From Notolepis coatsorum (taxonomy: Eukaryota > Chordata > Actinopteri > Aulopiformes > Paralepididae), in NCBI GenBank assembly GCA_963971535.1, contig OZ020585.1, positions 155,042,083-155,106,082 of the forward strand: 64,000 bases of DNA. Direction: 5' to 3'. A program made the translations under genes and the position numbers. Shown here piece after piece: positions 1 to 11,055 of this stretch; within the stretch, counting starts at the first letter, position 1, and every line of letters begins with the position of its first letter. The notes below the pieces were generated by a model, which had not been told where the DNA came from, ran no database searches, and saw nothing but the letters and a program-made list of their open reading frames with translations.

Positions 1-273
1 CATCCAAAAGCCCAATCTTTGGCTTGAGCGCTGACGGAACCACTGATGTCACTCACTGGAAAAGAACAATTCTCGTGTAATATACAGTTAGCCGATGACA
101 ACTTGGAAGCTCAGAACTTCTTTTGGGGTTTTTACAATGCCCGGCCCAGACACAACAGCCGAGACGCTGTTTTTGTGTATAAAATACTTTTACGCCTCGA
201 CCTGCCCATGGAGAGGCTGATAGGATACTGTTTTGACGGGGCCAGCAACATGTCTGGGGGGTACAGGCTAGAC
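1..273 (+). pseudogene. hAT-type transposase fragment (ZMYM1/DUF4371-like)
   Basis: A short piece of a transposase catalytic region. The segment DGTTDVTHWKR is readable near position 31, and RLDLPMERLIGYCFDGASNM is readable about 190-252 in another frame. DGASNMSG is the hallmark of the hAT-derived ZMYM1/DUF4371 transposase family. At least one frameshift separates the two parts, and the reading stops where a hAT terminal repeat begins at 274. It is truncated by the window edge on the left. Dead remnant; the family call rests on motif memory. Confidence 0.6.
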
Positions 274-1140
274 CAGGGGTTCCCAAATTTTTCAGGCCGC
301 GACCCAAAAAAAACGGTGTCAGAGAGCCGCGACCCCCACTATTATAGGAGGTAAAAAAAATTATTTTAAATGGAAATGTATGGTTGAAACATGCAAACGT
401 TCAAACGCACACACACTAATAAGCATTGGAGGCTTTTAACCAGGGCCAGACTGGGGAAATCATTCAGGCCAGGAAATATAGCCCCAGTCAGGCCACTTTT
501 TAAGCAGGGGGTCTGGGGGTCCCCCACCAGGAATTTTTTTGTTACAAAGACTTAATTTCCTGCATTCTGGTGCAGGCATTTTTTTTATTTGTACCCTTTA
601 AATGCCAGTGTTTGTGATGGCATCACAACTTATTGTTAAAAAACAGGCTAGCATATGTATGATTAGCAACAACACAGATTTTTATGGATTTTCAGTTTTT
701 TGTAATTGATAAATACAATATTTTATTCAACTTCAGCCCTGATCATAACACCACATATTCATTTTATAATTCTAACCCTTTAAATGCCAGTGTGTGTGAT
801 GGCATATATTTGCAATATATCAAATGCAAAGTAAATTTTTCTGGGGGGGATTATTACAGGCTAGCATGTGTCAATGATTAGCAGTTTTTCGTAAGGATCC
901 CGCCTCCACCAATCACATGCGGCTCCCTTTGTGTGTGTGTGAGAGCAAGAGAGAGATAGAGAGAGATAGTTCTCCAACTTGTGTGAGTTGCAGTGATCTC
1001 CTGGTTGTTCCCCACCTAGGTTATCTAACTATTGCGCTGGTGCAAATAGAAACACTGGCCTGGCCTGCTTCTAAGTTCAGTGGCCTGACCACAAAAAAAA
1101 AAAAAAAAAAAAATTATCTGGCGACCCCCCAGCACCCCCT
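274..1140. repeat. hAT-type non-autonomous repeat (MITE), one terminus visible
   Basis: Starts with CAGGGGTTCCCAAATTTTTC, a typical Charlie-like hAT terminal inverted repeat, followed by the usual GCCGCGACCC. It abuts the hAT transposase scrap directly. Inside, a block of about 35 bp (CCCTTTAAATGCCAGTGT...) occurs at 591-625 and again at 773-806. A poly-A run lies at 1091-1112 and a GGCGACCCCCC block at 1119. The opposite terminal repeat is not recognisable, so the right border is approximate. No coding content. Confidence 0.5.
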
Positions 1141-3731
1141 GCCGTTTTATAGTTCCCGCGTGCCTGCTTCTAGAATACAGTTATTTAAACACTACAGACT
1201 GCAACACAGCCACTTTTCCAGAGTCAGTCCTCTTCCATGCCTCTATACTGATTGTATCTGTAAATTTCAGACGCTAAATGCATTGAGTACTCATTTCTCA
1301 AGATATCATACTGCACAACTTAGCAGTAGACCAGACCAGAGTCAGAGCCCTGTGGTAATAAAATGCCCTTTGTGCGCATTTCGGGAACCCTTTTCTGAAT
1401 ACATTTTCTTAAGTCATCTCAGAAAGCATTTAAAAAATCATGAAACAGTGACATGCCCATATAAGGATTGTAGCTATAGCACAAATGTTTACTCTTCATT
1501 CAATTGCCATAAAAGCAGAGAACACCAATTAAGTCTTGCATCAGACTTAAAAGCTGTCGTTGTTGAGGATCCCCAAGACAGGATTTCTGAGGTCACTAGT
1601 GATTTGCATGAAGAATGTCCAGGCCAGAGCATAGAAGTGGTGGATGATGATCAATGTGACACTGACAATCTAAGAAATCAACTTAAAATGTACGTATCTT
1701 CATTGTTCCTAAAGATGCAGGCTATCCTCCATGTCTCAAACACAGATATTCAAGAAATAGTAGACCACTTGAATCAGGTCTTCTCCTTATCTCAGCCATT
1801 GATCAAGGAGGCAGTTAATGACATATTGCAGAGAAATGGTCACAATATTGCAGAACCTACACTGGATGAAGTTGTTGGCGCTGTCATGAACTGCAATGTG
1901 CTGTCTACATCTACCTCTAAAGGTGCAGAGTTGTGTTCAACCAAGCGCAGAAAAAGCTTTATGGAGCGCAACTATCCATGTGTAATGCTGAGTATCAGTT
2001 GGAGCAACCAGGACATACCAGCATGTATGTTCCCATCCTTTCAATGATTCAAGAGTTGTTTAAAAACACAGACATCCTTGACAAGATTACAGAACCAAAT
2101 ACTACATCTGGTCAATATGTGTCATGCTCTGATGGCTCCCATTTCCTTGAAAATGAATTACTGTCAACAGGGAATCTCATCCTACCACTTCAGCTATATA
2201 TAGATGATCTGGAAATTGCCAATCCGCTTGGCACAAATACCGATCAGCATTACACGCTATACAGCTGGCAATGCTGGTAAAAGTGACAGACCTCCGTAGG
2301 TATGGATATGCAGCTGTACTTGCTCCATTGCTGCGTGATGTTCATACTCTGGAACAAGATGGTGTTTTCATTGAAAGAGTTGGTCAGAATGTCAAAGGCA
2401 CAATCTGGTGTGTTTCTGCCGACAATCTGGGCGCTCATGGATTCGGTGGCTTTGTGGAGTCATTTAGAGCAGGCTATGTTTGCAGATTCTGTCTGGCCAC
2501 AAGTGAACAGTTTCAAACAACTTAAGTCAGAGAGGGAGAGTTTTCTCAGAGAACCAAAGTCAGCCATGACCTGCATGTACAAACTGCACATGACACTTCG
2601 AGCAGCCATTTTGGTGTTAAAGGTGGCTGCGTCTTACGTGAATCCCTGAATTACATTCATACAATCACAGGGTTTCTTCCAGATATACTTCACGGTCTTC
2701 TGGAAGGTATGGTTCCCGTGGAGCTTTCTCTCTGTGTTAAAGAGATGACTCTGCGAAAGTACTTCACTTTAGAGTATTTGAACCAAAAGATTGCATCATT
2801 CCCGTATCAGCACGCTGATAAAGTGGATAGACCTCACCCAATTCCCCAAACATTTGTTTCTCCATCAACAATAGGAGGCAATGGGCATGAAAATGCCACT
2901 CTGCTCCGACTGCTTCCATTACTTGTAGGCAGTGTAGTACCAGCGGGTGATGCAGCATGGGCAGTTTTGATGGAGCTGAAAGAGGTGCTAGAGTTAGCAT
3001 TGTGCCCATCATATACTGATGAAACCTTAGACTATTTTCAGTGGCAAAATCAGTGATCATAGACAGGTACTATTGGAGGTTTTCCCTGCAGTTAGACTCC
3101 ATCCTAAACATCACTTTGTGGAGCATTATCCCGCTCTAGTTAAGTGCTTTGGACCCCTGCTGCATGTTTGGACCATGCGATTTGAGGCCAAGCACCGCTT
3201 TTTCAAAAGAGTGGTGCATGACACTCAAACTTCAAAAATATCTTGAAGACGATGGCAATCAGACACCAACACATGATGGCATATCATCTTGCTTTACCAT
3301 CATATTTCAAGCCAAAAACCCAGGCATCCAGGGTTGACTCTGTTCTGGTTTCATCTCTACCAGCAGTAGCTCAGGTACACATTAGAGGACACACAGTTAG
3401 TGACACAATCTACCAGACATCAAAGGTAACCATTGATGGCACAGACTATGTCTGTGGAATGTTTCTCTCCGTCAGAGTCAGTGGTGGACTGTCTAAATTT
3501 AGCCAAATAGAACAGATCTACCTTGTGAATAACGAGGTTTCTTTTCTGTGCCGAGACTATGACTCCTGGTATATAGAACATCTTAGGTCCTATGAGCTGT
3601 CAACCACACAACCTCATCTGTCCATCTACCTACAGTCTGGTCTCAACGATACAGTCCCACTCTCAGCATACAAGATCGATGGTCTGCTGCTGCTGACTCC
3701 CAAGCGATTCATTCAAGTGAAACGGAACTGA
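1141..3731 (+). pseudogene. C2H2 zinc-finger/DDE-type transposase (EnSpm/CACTA-like), frameshifted
   Basis: A long transposase-like reading frame of a family repeated in fish genomes. Up to about 2000 there are three C2H2-type fingers (C-x4-C..H-x4-H near 1235-1305, CPLC..H near 1365-1435, C-x4-C..H near 1455-1530), then a helical region. After a frameshift near 1985 comes the MYVPI block. Near 2236 an out-of-frame deletion removes about 20 codons. Next are ADNLGAHGFGGFVESF with CRFC (2420-2500), then PDILHGLLEG (2680-2710) and MRFEAKHRFF (3176-3205), which are candidate catalytic Asp, Asp and Glu neighbourhoods of a CACTA-like DDE domain. It ends at the TGA before 3731. At least five frame changes or stops make this copy inactive. 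The superfamily assignment (EnSpm/CACTA versus a KDZ-like group) is tentative. The second half of a related copy lies rearranged at 8.5-15.6 kb. Confidence 0.6.
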
Positions 3732-4043
3732 GTCCAGCTAATGGTGAATAGTTATTTTATTAATCAATTATTGTGTCTTTATTCACTCGTTATGTAATTG
3801 ACCAGTTCATATTCTGTATAAGTTCATATTCTGTATATGTTAATAATGACGCTTTCTGTGTTATGTTTATGACTCCTGGTATATATCACCTTAGGTCCTT
3901 GAGCTGTCTGTCTGTCGACCACATCTGTCCACTGTCCATCTACAGTCTGGTCTCAACGATACAGTCCCACTCTCAGCATACAAGATCGATGGTCTGCTGC
4001 TGCTGCTGACTCCCAAGCGATTCATTCAAGTTTCCATAGAACA
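3732..4043 (+). repeat. Spacer with a tandem duplicate of the transposase 3' end
   Basis: The segment 3885-4031 (TTAGGTCCTTGAGCTGTC... to ...AGCGATTCATTCAAGTTT) is a slightly diverged second copy of the last coding segment of the upstream transposase (about 3585-3718). The intervening 3732-3884 is AT-rich and is shared, inverted, with 8675-8840. The duplicate runs to within about 13 bp of the ATG of the next gene. Seen directly by alignment; its origin is inferred to be local duplication inside a mobile element. Confidence 0.65.
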
Positions 4044-4989
4044 ATGGCAGCTGCCTCCCCACAACCCATGATCCTTCATGTTGTTGAGACAGACCGGGCT
4101 AGAAAATTAAAACTCAGTTCACGACCAGCCTCTGTTGATGCACTGATCAAGATTATAAAAGAACAGTTGGAAATAGACCTTGACTTCAGTTTGCTGTATG
4201 AAGATCCAGACTTTGATGGGAAACTTACTTCCCTTGATGACATTACGGAATTGCCACAAAAAGCTGTTGTGCACATTTCACTTTCACTCGACTCCAGCTC
4301 TCTCGCATCTACTGATATACTTTCAGATATGTCATCTCCAGAACGTCTAAGCAGATGGCCTCCAGGTCCTTTTCCAGTTCCTACATTTGCATTCGATGTT
4401 GAGCTGAAACTTAGAGACGGAAACAACGAATTTGAGAAGAACAAGAGACACCTTAAGTTGACAAGAGACCTAAAGCACGACATCTTAGAAAAGTTTGCAT
4501 CTACAATGTATGCTTTCAAGGCTTATCCAAGTGATAAAGAGATAGCAGTGGCTTCTGCGGCTCTTGTCGCCAAACATCCCTGCTTGAAGGAAGCAGGATC
4601 TGAGACTGGCTGCAATGGATGGAAGAACAGCATCAACTTCAAGATGGGCAATTTCAGGAACAAGCTGAGATGGGCAGGATGTGAGGAGGTCACTGTAAAT
4701 GCTGGAAAAAGAGGTAGAAGCAATCCAACATTAAAAGACCCAAGCGAGCAGAAGTAAACTTCCTACCCAACTATCCCCAAGGAGAGGATTCCTTGAGGCT
4801 TGAGCAGTTGAGGCAGACAATTGCTGAAGAAGTCAAGAAGACTGAGAAGAACCTGCCCCTCATTAGAAAGCTGATGCAGATGTGGTATCCTTGACTGTGT
4901 ATTTCATAACAAATCCATGTATAAATTAGTTTGGAACAAACAGTAGCAGGCTTCAGTGTTGTGTGACATTCTGGGGAGAGCCTTCAGGC

Positions 4990-6250
4990 AAACCCCCACA
5001 CAAACAGATTACTCAACTGTATTTAGAAGACAGCCATTCCAAAACCCCCACTAGCCAACTGCTCAACACTAGAACAAAAGAAACCAAACTGGAAGACAGT
5101 TGGAGACACAGGGGCAAGTCATAAAAGCCCCCTCATGCTAAAACTGTTTGTGACACATTCAAGGAGTCTTGAAGACAGTTGGATAACCGTAGGAGCAAAA
5201 CCCCCCACTTGAGAACTGTTTGAATCCATACAATAATAGATTAGAGACAAAACACACAGTTCAAATAATGCCTTAAGTACAAATATGACTAAGATGAGTA
5301 GAGCTTCCCACGCTCAAGAGTGGAGATCTGTAGGAAACTAAACCATATCATTTTAAACGGAAACTGACTTAGTAGATAAAAGGTATTTGAATATCATTTC
5401 GAATGTCAAACTGGTTATTTAAGTAATAATGCTATTTCACTCTGGTTGTAAAGCTTGCTAGAATCTAAACCATTAGAACTATTAATTCAGTATACTTTAT
5501 ATAGGGAATCTGGTATTAAAATATAGACAAACTCCACATTGGGTTAAATGCTGAATACATATGTAACTTCTTACATTAACCATACAAATATAGAAAAGGT
5601 TTTAGGGTTAAGACTCTGTGCTCAGCCTCAACCACAGCCCACACGACGAGGAGATTGGTGGGGGGCGGACCGCCTCCCCGAGAAGATCATCTGATTGGGA
5701 CCCAAGAAACAGAAGAACGCCTGTTTTTAGAATCCAGAACCAATTGGAACAGAGGAGACTCCATATATAGAATCAAGAAACCTAATTGGACCAACGTATT
5801 ATTAGAAATTTGCTATTATTGGTGGATATCAGGGTATATAATAGGAAACGCATGGTTACAGAGAGAGGCCAGACAGATATACCCAACCCCAGGGGGTTTT
5901 CTGGCCTCCACCAGCTCCACAGACTGTACTCTTACCACGACGTAAGTAAACTGTATGGAATAATCACTGTTTGTTGTGATATAGAGTAAGATGCCTATCT
6001 TAGACCATGTTTAACTATGTGGTGGCAAAAGGAGTAGTCTATTCCATTGATAAACATGACTACTTTTATGTGCAGACTTGTTTTGATGTGAGAGCCACCG
6101 TGAATGGGCTATAATTATGTAAACCTCATCAATCCTTTTGTACATCATGTCTTATGTAAAATGATGAATAATCCCTGTATGTAACTGCTGCATTTTCACC
6201 TTTGGGCCTCTCGGCAATAAATATATGAGTTTGAATTAGAACTCTGTGGT
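4990..6250 (+). repeat. Possible solo LTR or LTR-like insertion
   Basis: Non-coding stretch inside the SAMD3-like gene. LTR-like features are a TGTGACATTCTGGGGAG start-like sequence near 4961, imperfect tandem blocks containing AAAACCCCCCAC between 5040 and 5220, a TATATAG at about 5500, and AATAAA at 6214 followed by a GT/T-rich tract. I could not find matching termini with a target duplication, so borders and class are uncertain. An open frame at 5655-5945 shows no recognised motif and is not called as a gene. Confidence 0.3.
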
Positions 6251-6309
6251 CTTGACTGCACGTTTATTCCTTGCTGGCTATATTTGAAGTCAGATGAGGA
6301 GACCATTCT

Positions 6310-6789
6310 TTTTTTTTGATCCACTTTTTCTCCCATTTTTCTATATTTTCTCCCATCCCAATTTCGTATCATCCAATTCAACCCTCCCCTGTCACGAACG
6401 CTGTTTCTTGCCTCCCACAAGCCGGCTGCAATGTGGACTAAGTCATACATAGCACAAGTCCCCTCCGGTACTTGAGGTAACAGCAGTCGCATCTTTTCAC
6501 CTGCGCAGCTCGATCTCTCAGTGTCGAGGAGTAACGCGTGGGAGGCTCACGCTGCCCCAGACACTTCCTGATTCTACTGCGCAGGCGCACCAACCGACTT
6601 GTAGGAGTCGCTTGTTCACAACGTTCGATCCCCACCCTTCAGTTTTCCCTCCCCGTAATACGGCCAATGTGTATTACTGCGGACGACCAGCTAAACTGAA
6701 AACAATGTGGAGAGCTGGATTCGAACACGCGAATCCTAGCGTCTCCACACTGGTGGCGAGTGCCTTGCCCACTACACCACCTAGCCGCC
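6310..6789 (-). mobile_element. tRNA-derived SINE (copy 1)
   Basis: Flanked by 15-bp direct repeats TGAGGAGACCATTCT at 6295-6309 and 6790-6804. On the minus strand it begins with a tRNA-like head: a GGCGGCTAGGTGGTGTAGTG A-box region and a TTCGAATCC B box. It continues through a conserved body and ends in a poly-A (poly-T at 6310 on this strand). A homologous copy lies at 38162-38647. It sits in an intron of the SAMD3-like gene. Confidence 0.85.
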
Positions 6790-7867
6790 TGAGGAGACCA
6801 TTCTATCACTTATGATCTTCTCCTCCTTTCCAGATAACAACCTCATTGTACTGTAAATAACCTTAGGTATGTGCTTAGAATATACCACACAGACCACATT
6901 TGCCCTGCGCCGACAGACCATAGTGAAGTCCAGCCCACCAGTGAACGAGCTCATGGACCTCTGGCCTGCTCTCAAAATGGAGTCTGAGGTAATATAGATC
7001 AGCTCTCTCTTTCCTGTGTTAACATTTGGCACATTCTGTGTGTTTTAAAGTGAAACTTGTGATTCTTAAGCCTGGTTTATATACTCTAGCGGCGCATCTG
7101 CGTGTGTGTTCTGTGCATCCCCGCAAGCTAGTCATCAGCGACCGATTCCGCAAAGCATGTAATGACATGGTTGACCAGAAATCCCGCCGTCATGCTCTGA
7201 AGCCCAAACCAAACAAAGTAAGAGATCCACCAAGTTGAAGTGACTAATTGATGTTGATATACTATATTGTCCTGCTGTTTTTAAATATAGGTGTATGCAG
7301 AGTTCCAGCTGATTACCAACCAGAACCTGCCCAACACATTCTACGCTGAGCTTGACCGCCATCTTCCTCGACTGATGACGTTATTCAGACAGAAGGCGTC
7401 CAAAACTGGGAACACAGCAGAGGCTTTGGCTCACATTTTAAAAATCCACGATGAACAGGTGAATAGATTATTATACATGTCATAGGTCGAACCTCTGTAA
7501 CATTGAACAGGTTCAATGATTCAAATGAGCTTTTGAGTTTTACAATTAGTCCACCATTGTGTTTGCCATTTTTCTGATTGCATTAAAGATGTGAACATGT
7601 TATTTGTGGACATATCTGATTGGACTGTTAAAAATCCGCTTTGTTCAGTAAACATTTCCATATAATACAATTCTTTTTTTCTTCTTAATCTTACATCTTA
7701 ATAGGAAATCCATGACGTCCACACCAGGCGTACCACTGTTCTCCATGCCCTGCCTGTGTATCTGCATGAGGAAGTCTCTGCACAGTGAGTCTGAGTGAAA
7801 ATTATTTACAGTACAACTGTATATTAAGTGAACAGTTAATCAAAATGCTAAGTATCAGTCTTCCTTC

Positions 7868-7937
7868 CTTCCAGGTCTCCCTTGTGAAAGAGATATTTGA
7901 TCTCGACGGGACTAACCTGGTTAAATAAAAATAACCT
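7868..7937 (+). repeat. 5'-truncated retroposon 3' tail
   Basis: GGTCTCCCTTGTGAAAGAGA, then TCTCGACGGGACTAACCTGG and TTAAATAAAAATAA, is the widespread fish retroposon 3' end (normally ...ACCTGGTTAAATAAAGG). Only the last 65-70 bp are present, so the clade cannot be assigned. It lies between exon-like blocks of the SAMD3-like gene. Confidence 0.55.
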
Positions 7938-8519
7938 TCTCACCAAAAAAAAATTTCTAACTAAAATATGAACAACTTACAAACACAACTCCATATACTT
8001 AGCTTTGTGCTGCACTTTGTAGAAACCATGGATTTATTTGTGATTATTATGTCTCTTTCATTCCTTCAGGACACGCCTGATGAGCCAGAGCTTCAGGGTG
8101 TTGCAGTGGCCCTCCTTACTGTCATCAGTGACCATGACACAAGTCCAGTTCACTACCAGCCTGTGACAATCTCTATTGTCATTGAAAGTCATATCATGAT
8201 CAGCCTCCCCAGATTTGGTGATTCCTTCCTGTAATGTTTGGACTAATCTATGCACTACCCCAAAGCACTTACCAACACCTCAAAAGTGTGTCTATAGAAA
8301 CTCATCTGAAATGTCTTGTCATGTCAAAATATTACCTTCAAAAGTTGCTGTACTACTTTGCAGATGTTCAGCCAATAGGTACAAACTACTCAATGTACCT
8401 TGTTCTTTATTTTGTATGTAATATGTTTACATTTGAGAGTTTTACAGTTAGAATTTTCTTAACCGTCTATAGCATTATTGTAATTTCATCCAAGTAAGTT
8501 TTAGAGTTGAAAGAGTTTA

Positions 8520-8970
8520 TCAGAATCTCAAAGGCAACATCCAAGTCCCAAACGTTTGTTTCTCGAGGAACAATAGGAGGCAATGGGCATAAATGCCACT
8601 CTGCTCTGACTGCTTCCATTGCTTGTAGGCAGTGGTAGAGTTAGTGTTCTCAGTACAGAGTACAAGGCGATATACCAGGAGTCATAAACACAACACAGAA
8701 GCGTCATTATTAACATATACAGAATATGAACTTATACAGAATATGAACTGGTCAATTACACAACGAGTGAATAAAGACACAATAATTGATTAATAAAATA
8801 ACTATTCACCATTAGCTGGACTCAGTTCCGTTTCACTTTAATGAATCGCTTGTGAGTCAGCAGCAGCAGACCATCGATCTTGTATGCTGAGAGTGGGACT
8901 GTATCGTTGAGACCTTGTAGGCAGTAGTATAGTTAGTGTACTGTATAGTGTTCTCAGTACAGAGTTCTGT
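8520..8970. repeat. Rearranged fragments of the EnSpm-like element, left part
   Basis: 8545-8645 is a plus-strand copy of 2838-2945 of the transposase (shared TAGGAGGCAATGGGCAT). 8675-8915 is a minus-strand copy of 3655-3883, covering the transposase C-terminus and its 3' flank. After that the motif GTGTTCTCAGTACAGAG recurs. The two fragments face each other, so this is a scrambled, non-coding derivative. The right part continues at 15169 after the Gypsy insertion. Confidence 0.75.
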
Positions 8971-9930
8971 TGTGAGGATTGGTTCAGTCCCCGCCACACG
9001 CTCCGCTCCTTTAAGGTACTGTGTTGATTGATGCATTCGCCGCCACACGCTCCGCTTCTTTAAGGTGCTGTGTTGATTGGTGCATTCCCCGCCACACGCT
9101 TTTGGAGCAAGTATCAATTCCAGCGCGCACCTGTCATAGTTTTTGATTAGCGCCCCAGAGGCTTTTTATACTGGGACTTCCCTTCAATCGATGTCGGGTT
9201 GTTTTGAATACTTCTGTTTCTGCCTGTTGTTCCCCGTTGCTGTGCCTCGTCTACTCTCCCTCCAGGACATCTGTGGATTGCCGCTGGTGAAGACCTTGTC
9301 CCCCGTTTTGAGCTGTGCCTCGTTTACCCGCTTTACTCTTGCGCTTTGGTGAGTTTGAACCAAACCCTTTTTTGGACGATTCTGTTTTGTGTGTTTTGAA
9401 GAACACTGAAGAGTTCTATTTTTGCTTACACTTGACTCAGCTAAGTTGTGTGTTAAAGGAGACACTGAAGATTATCATTTGCTTGCACTGGACTCAGCTG
9501 GGGTGTGTGTTTAGAAGAAACACAGAAGTTTATCGTTTTTGTTTTGCACTGACCCTCAGCTAAATTGTGTGTTGTGGTGAACACTGAAGATATCGTTTTG
9601 TTTGTTCTGACTCAGCTAAGGGAGGAGGAGACCGCACTGCCTCTGTGTGATGTGGACTGTTATTTACCTCTCTCTCTCTCTCTCTCTTTTCCACCTCGAG
9701 TTGAAGCTGGGAGTATCTGCAGAGCCGCTTCAGCGTCAATACCGTTTCCCCACCTCGAACACCAAGAGGATCTGCAGAGCCGCAGATAACTCTGCTGAAG
9801 GCAGTCTCCCTTTGTTTCAAGATTGTTACTTGCTCCTTTTTGACTCTGAAAATAAATACGCCCTAGTATTTGGCTAACTCTGAACTACCTGTCTGTGCCG
9901 TGCGTTTGAGGTCGGTTTCAAACCCTAACA
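8971..9930 (+). repeat. 5' LTR of Gypsy copy 1
   Basis: 960 bp. Near its start the block with GCCACACGCTCCGCTCCTTT is tandemly repeated, about 50 bp per unit. A TATA-like TTTTTATA at 9163-9170 is followed about 23-27 bp later by GTCGGGTTGT (9193-9202), the likely transcript start. A CT-rich tract lies at 9666-9688, and AATAAA at 9850 is the probable poly-A signal. It ends in AACCCTAACA. Confidence 0.9.
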
Positions 9931-9932
9931 TT

Positions 9933-9942
9933 ACGACCCGAC
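9933..9942 (+). promoter_or_regulatory. Putative self-primer binding site
   Basis: ACGACCCGAC lies two bases after the 5' LTR and immediately before the gag ATG at 9944. No TGG-type tRNA primer site is present. Its exact complement GTCGGGTCGT occurs in the LTR just downstream of the TATA box (14436-14445 in the 3' LTR; one C-to-T change in the 5' LTR). This is the arrangement described for the self-priming Tf1/sushi group. Confidence 0.65.
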
Positions 9943-9943
9943 C

Positions 9944-11055
9944 ATGTCGACCTCAGCCGACACAGACAGAGTCAGAACCGCGTTGGCGGTCCAGATTGAA
10001 TTAACCAACGACCACAGCCTACAGCTAGGTGCGGCTGCGGCTGCTGTACAGGAGCTCTGAGCCCAGGTCCTGCCTATTCAGGAGTCCCTTGGCTCTCTGG
10101 CTACCCTACAGACAGCCCAGGGTAATCAGCAGGCTGATATTCTTCACCAATTACGAACTCTGAGTGACACTTTTTACGCCCTGCTTGTAACCCCACCTGC
10201 TTCAGGAGTCTCGGCCAGAGCACCACCCGCAGCCGTGGCAGGCCCCACGCCTCCCGATCCCGCACCTCGGGAGCCCCGTCTCTCCGAACCACGGTTGTTC
10301 AACGGTAACTTCGAGGATTGTGCCACATTCATCATGCAATGTGAGTTGGTTTTTCGTCATCAATCCAGCCGATTCACTTCAGAGGGAGCCCAAGCGTACA
10401 TGACTAACCTGCTCGGGCAGCACAGTGGGTTACTGCCTCCTGGGCAATGGGGGCTGATTTCTGTTTTTCCTACCCAGACTTCGTGGCAGAGCTCCGCAGG
10501 GTTTTCCACCACCCAGCCCATGGCCAGGACCCAGGAGCTCGGTTGGGCACCTTCCGGCAGGGCAGTAGCGGGGTCACCGACTACGTGCTGGAGTTCAGAC
10601 TGGCGGCAACGGAGAGCGGGTGGAACGACCAAGCGCTTCGTCTCACCTTCATGAGGGGGCTCAACGACGCTGTAAGGGACCAGCTCGCGACCCGTGAGGA
10701 ACCGGAGTCCCTCGAGGACCTATTCAGCCTCACCATTCGCATCGACGGACACCTCCGGGAGAGAAGGCGTGAGAGAGCCCGACTGGGACCTCCAGAGGTG
10801 ACCCAGACCTCCCGCACTCGTGACGGTACTGCGGCCCGTCCTGCTTCCACCACCACTGGTGGTCCCTTCCCCTCCCGTTCGGCACCCGAGGAGGAACCCA
10901 TGCAGCTGAGACGCTCTCACCTTAGTCCGGCTGAACGAGAGGCCAGGTTCAGGTCCGGCCTTTGCCTCTACTGCGGCCGGGAGGGGCACCGTATCTCCAA
11001 CTGCCCCACCCGGCCAAAAGACCAGGCTCGCCGGGACCCCGGGAGATCCTGGTGA
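9944..11055 (+). pseudogene. gag: Gag of Gypsy copy 1
   Basis: Starts at ATG 9944, 13 bp after the LTR, as in copy 2. An in-frame TGA at 10058-10060 (codon 39) replaces an Arg present in copy 2. The same frame continues to about 10440. A small deletion then moves reading into the frame of 10447-11055, which holds the capsid-like block (FSYPDFVAELRRVFHHP...VTDYVLEFRLAATESGW) and a C-terminal CCHC zinc knuckle, CLYCGREGHRISNC (C-x2-C-x4-H-x4-C), near 10966-11008. It would form the particle and bind RNA. It cannot make full-length protein. Confidence 0.85.

Larger units (their letters stand above)
4044..8366 (+). pseudogene. PB1-domain SAMD3-like gene, multi-exon, damaged
   Basis: The first exon starts at ATG 4044. 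Residues about 10-85 read as a PB1-type ubiquitin-like fold with an OPCA-like acidic stretch (YEDPDFDGKLTSLDDITEL). A conserved block follows (KHPCLKEAGSETG...FRNKLRWAGC), resembling fish proteins annotated as SAMD3-like. A one-base frameshift near 4736 leads into a further coding block to about 4905. Later exon-like blocks with AG/GT borders are 6893-6988 (FALRRQ..LWPAL), 7291-7458 (AEFQLITNQ..LDRHLPRLM), 7705-7784 (VLHALPVYLHEE), and 8070-8231, continuing out of frame at 8234-8366 (MFGLIYAL). A segment 7126-7213 ending in GTAAGA may be another exon. The exon order matches the family, but the frameshifts, a SINE and a long insert after exon 1 suggest a decayed copy. The cellular role of this family is unknown to me. 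Confidence 0.6.

Noticed and set aside
5655..5945. 96-codon open frame as a gene
   Set aside because: No recognised domain, in a suspected LTR region, and no splice context.
6310..6789. tRNA gene
   Set aside because: A and B boxes are part of a SINE with a poly-A tail and target duplications; no foldable full tRNA seen.
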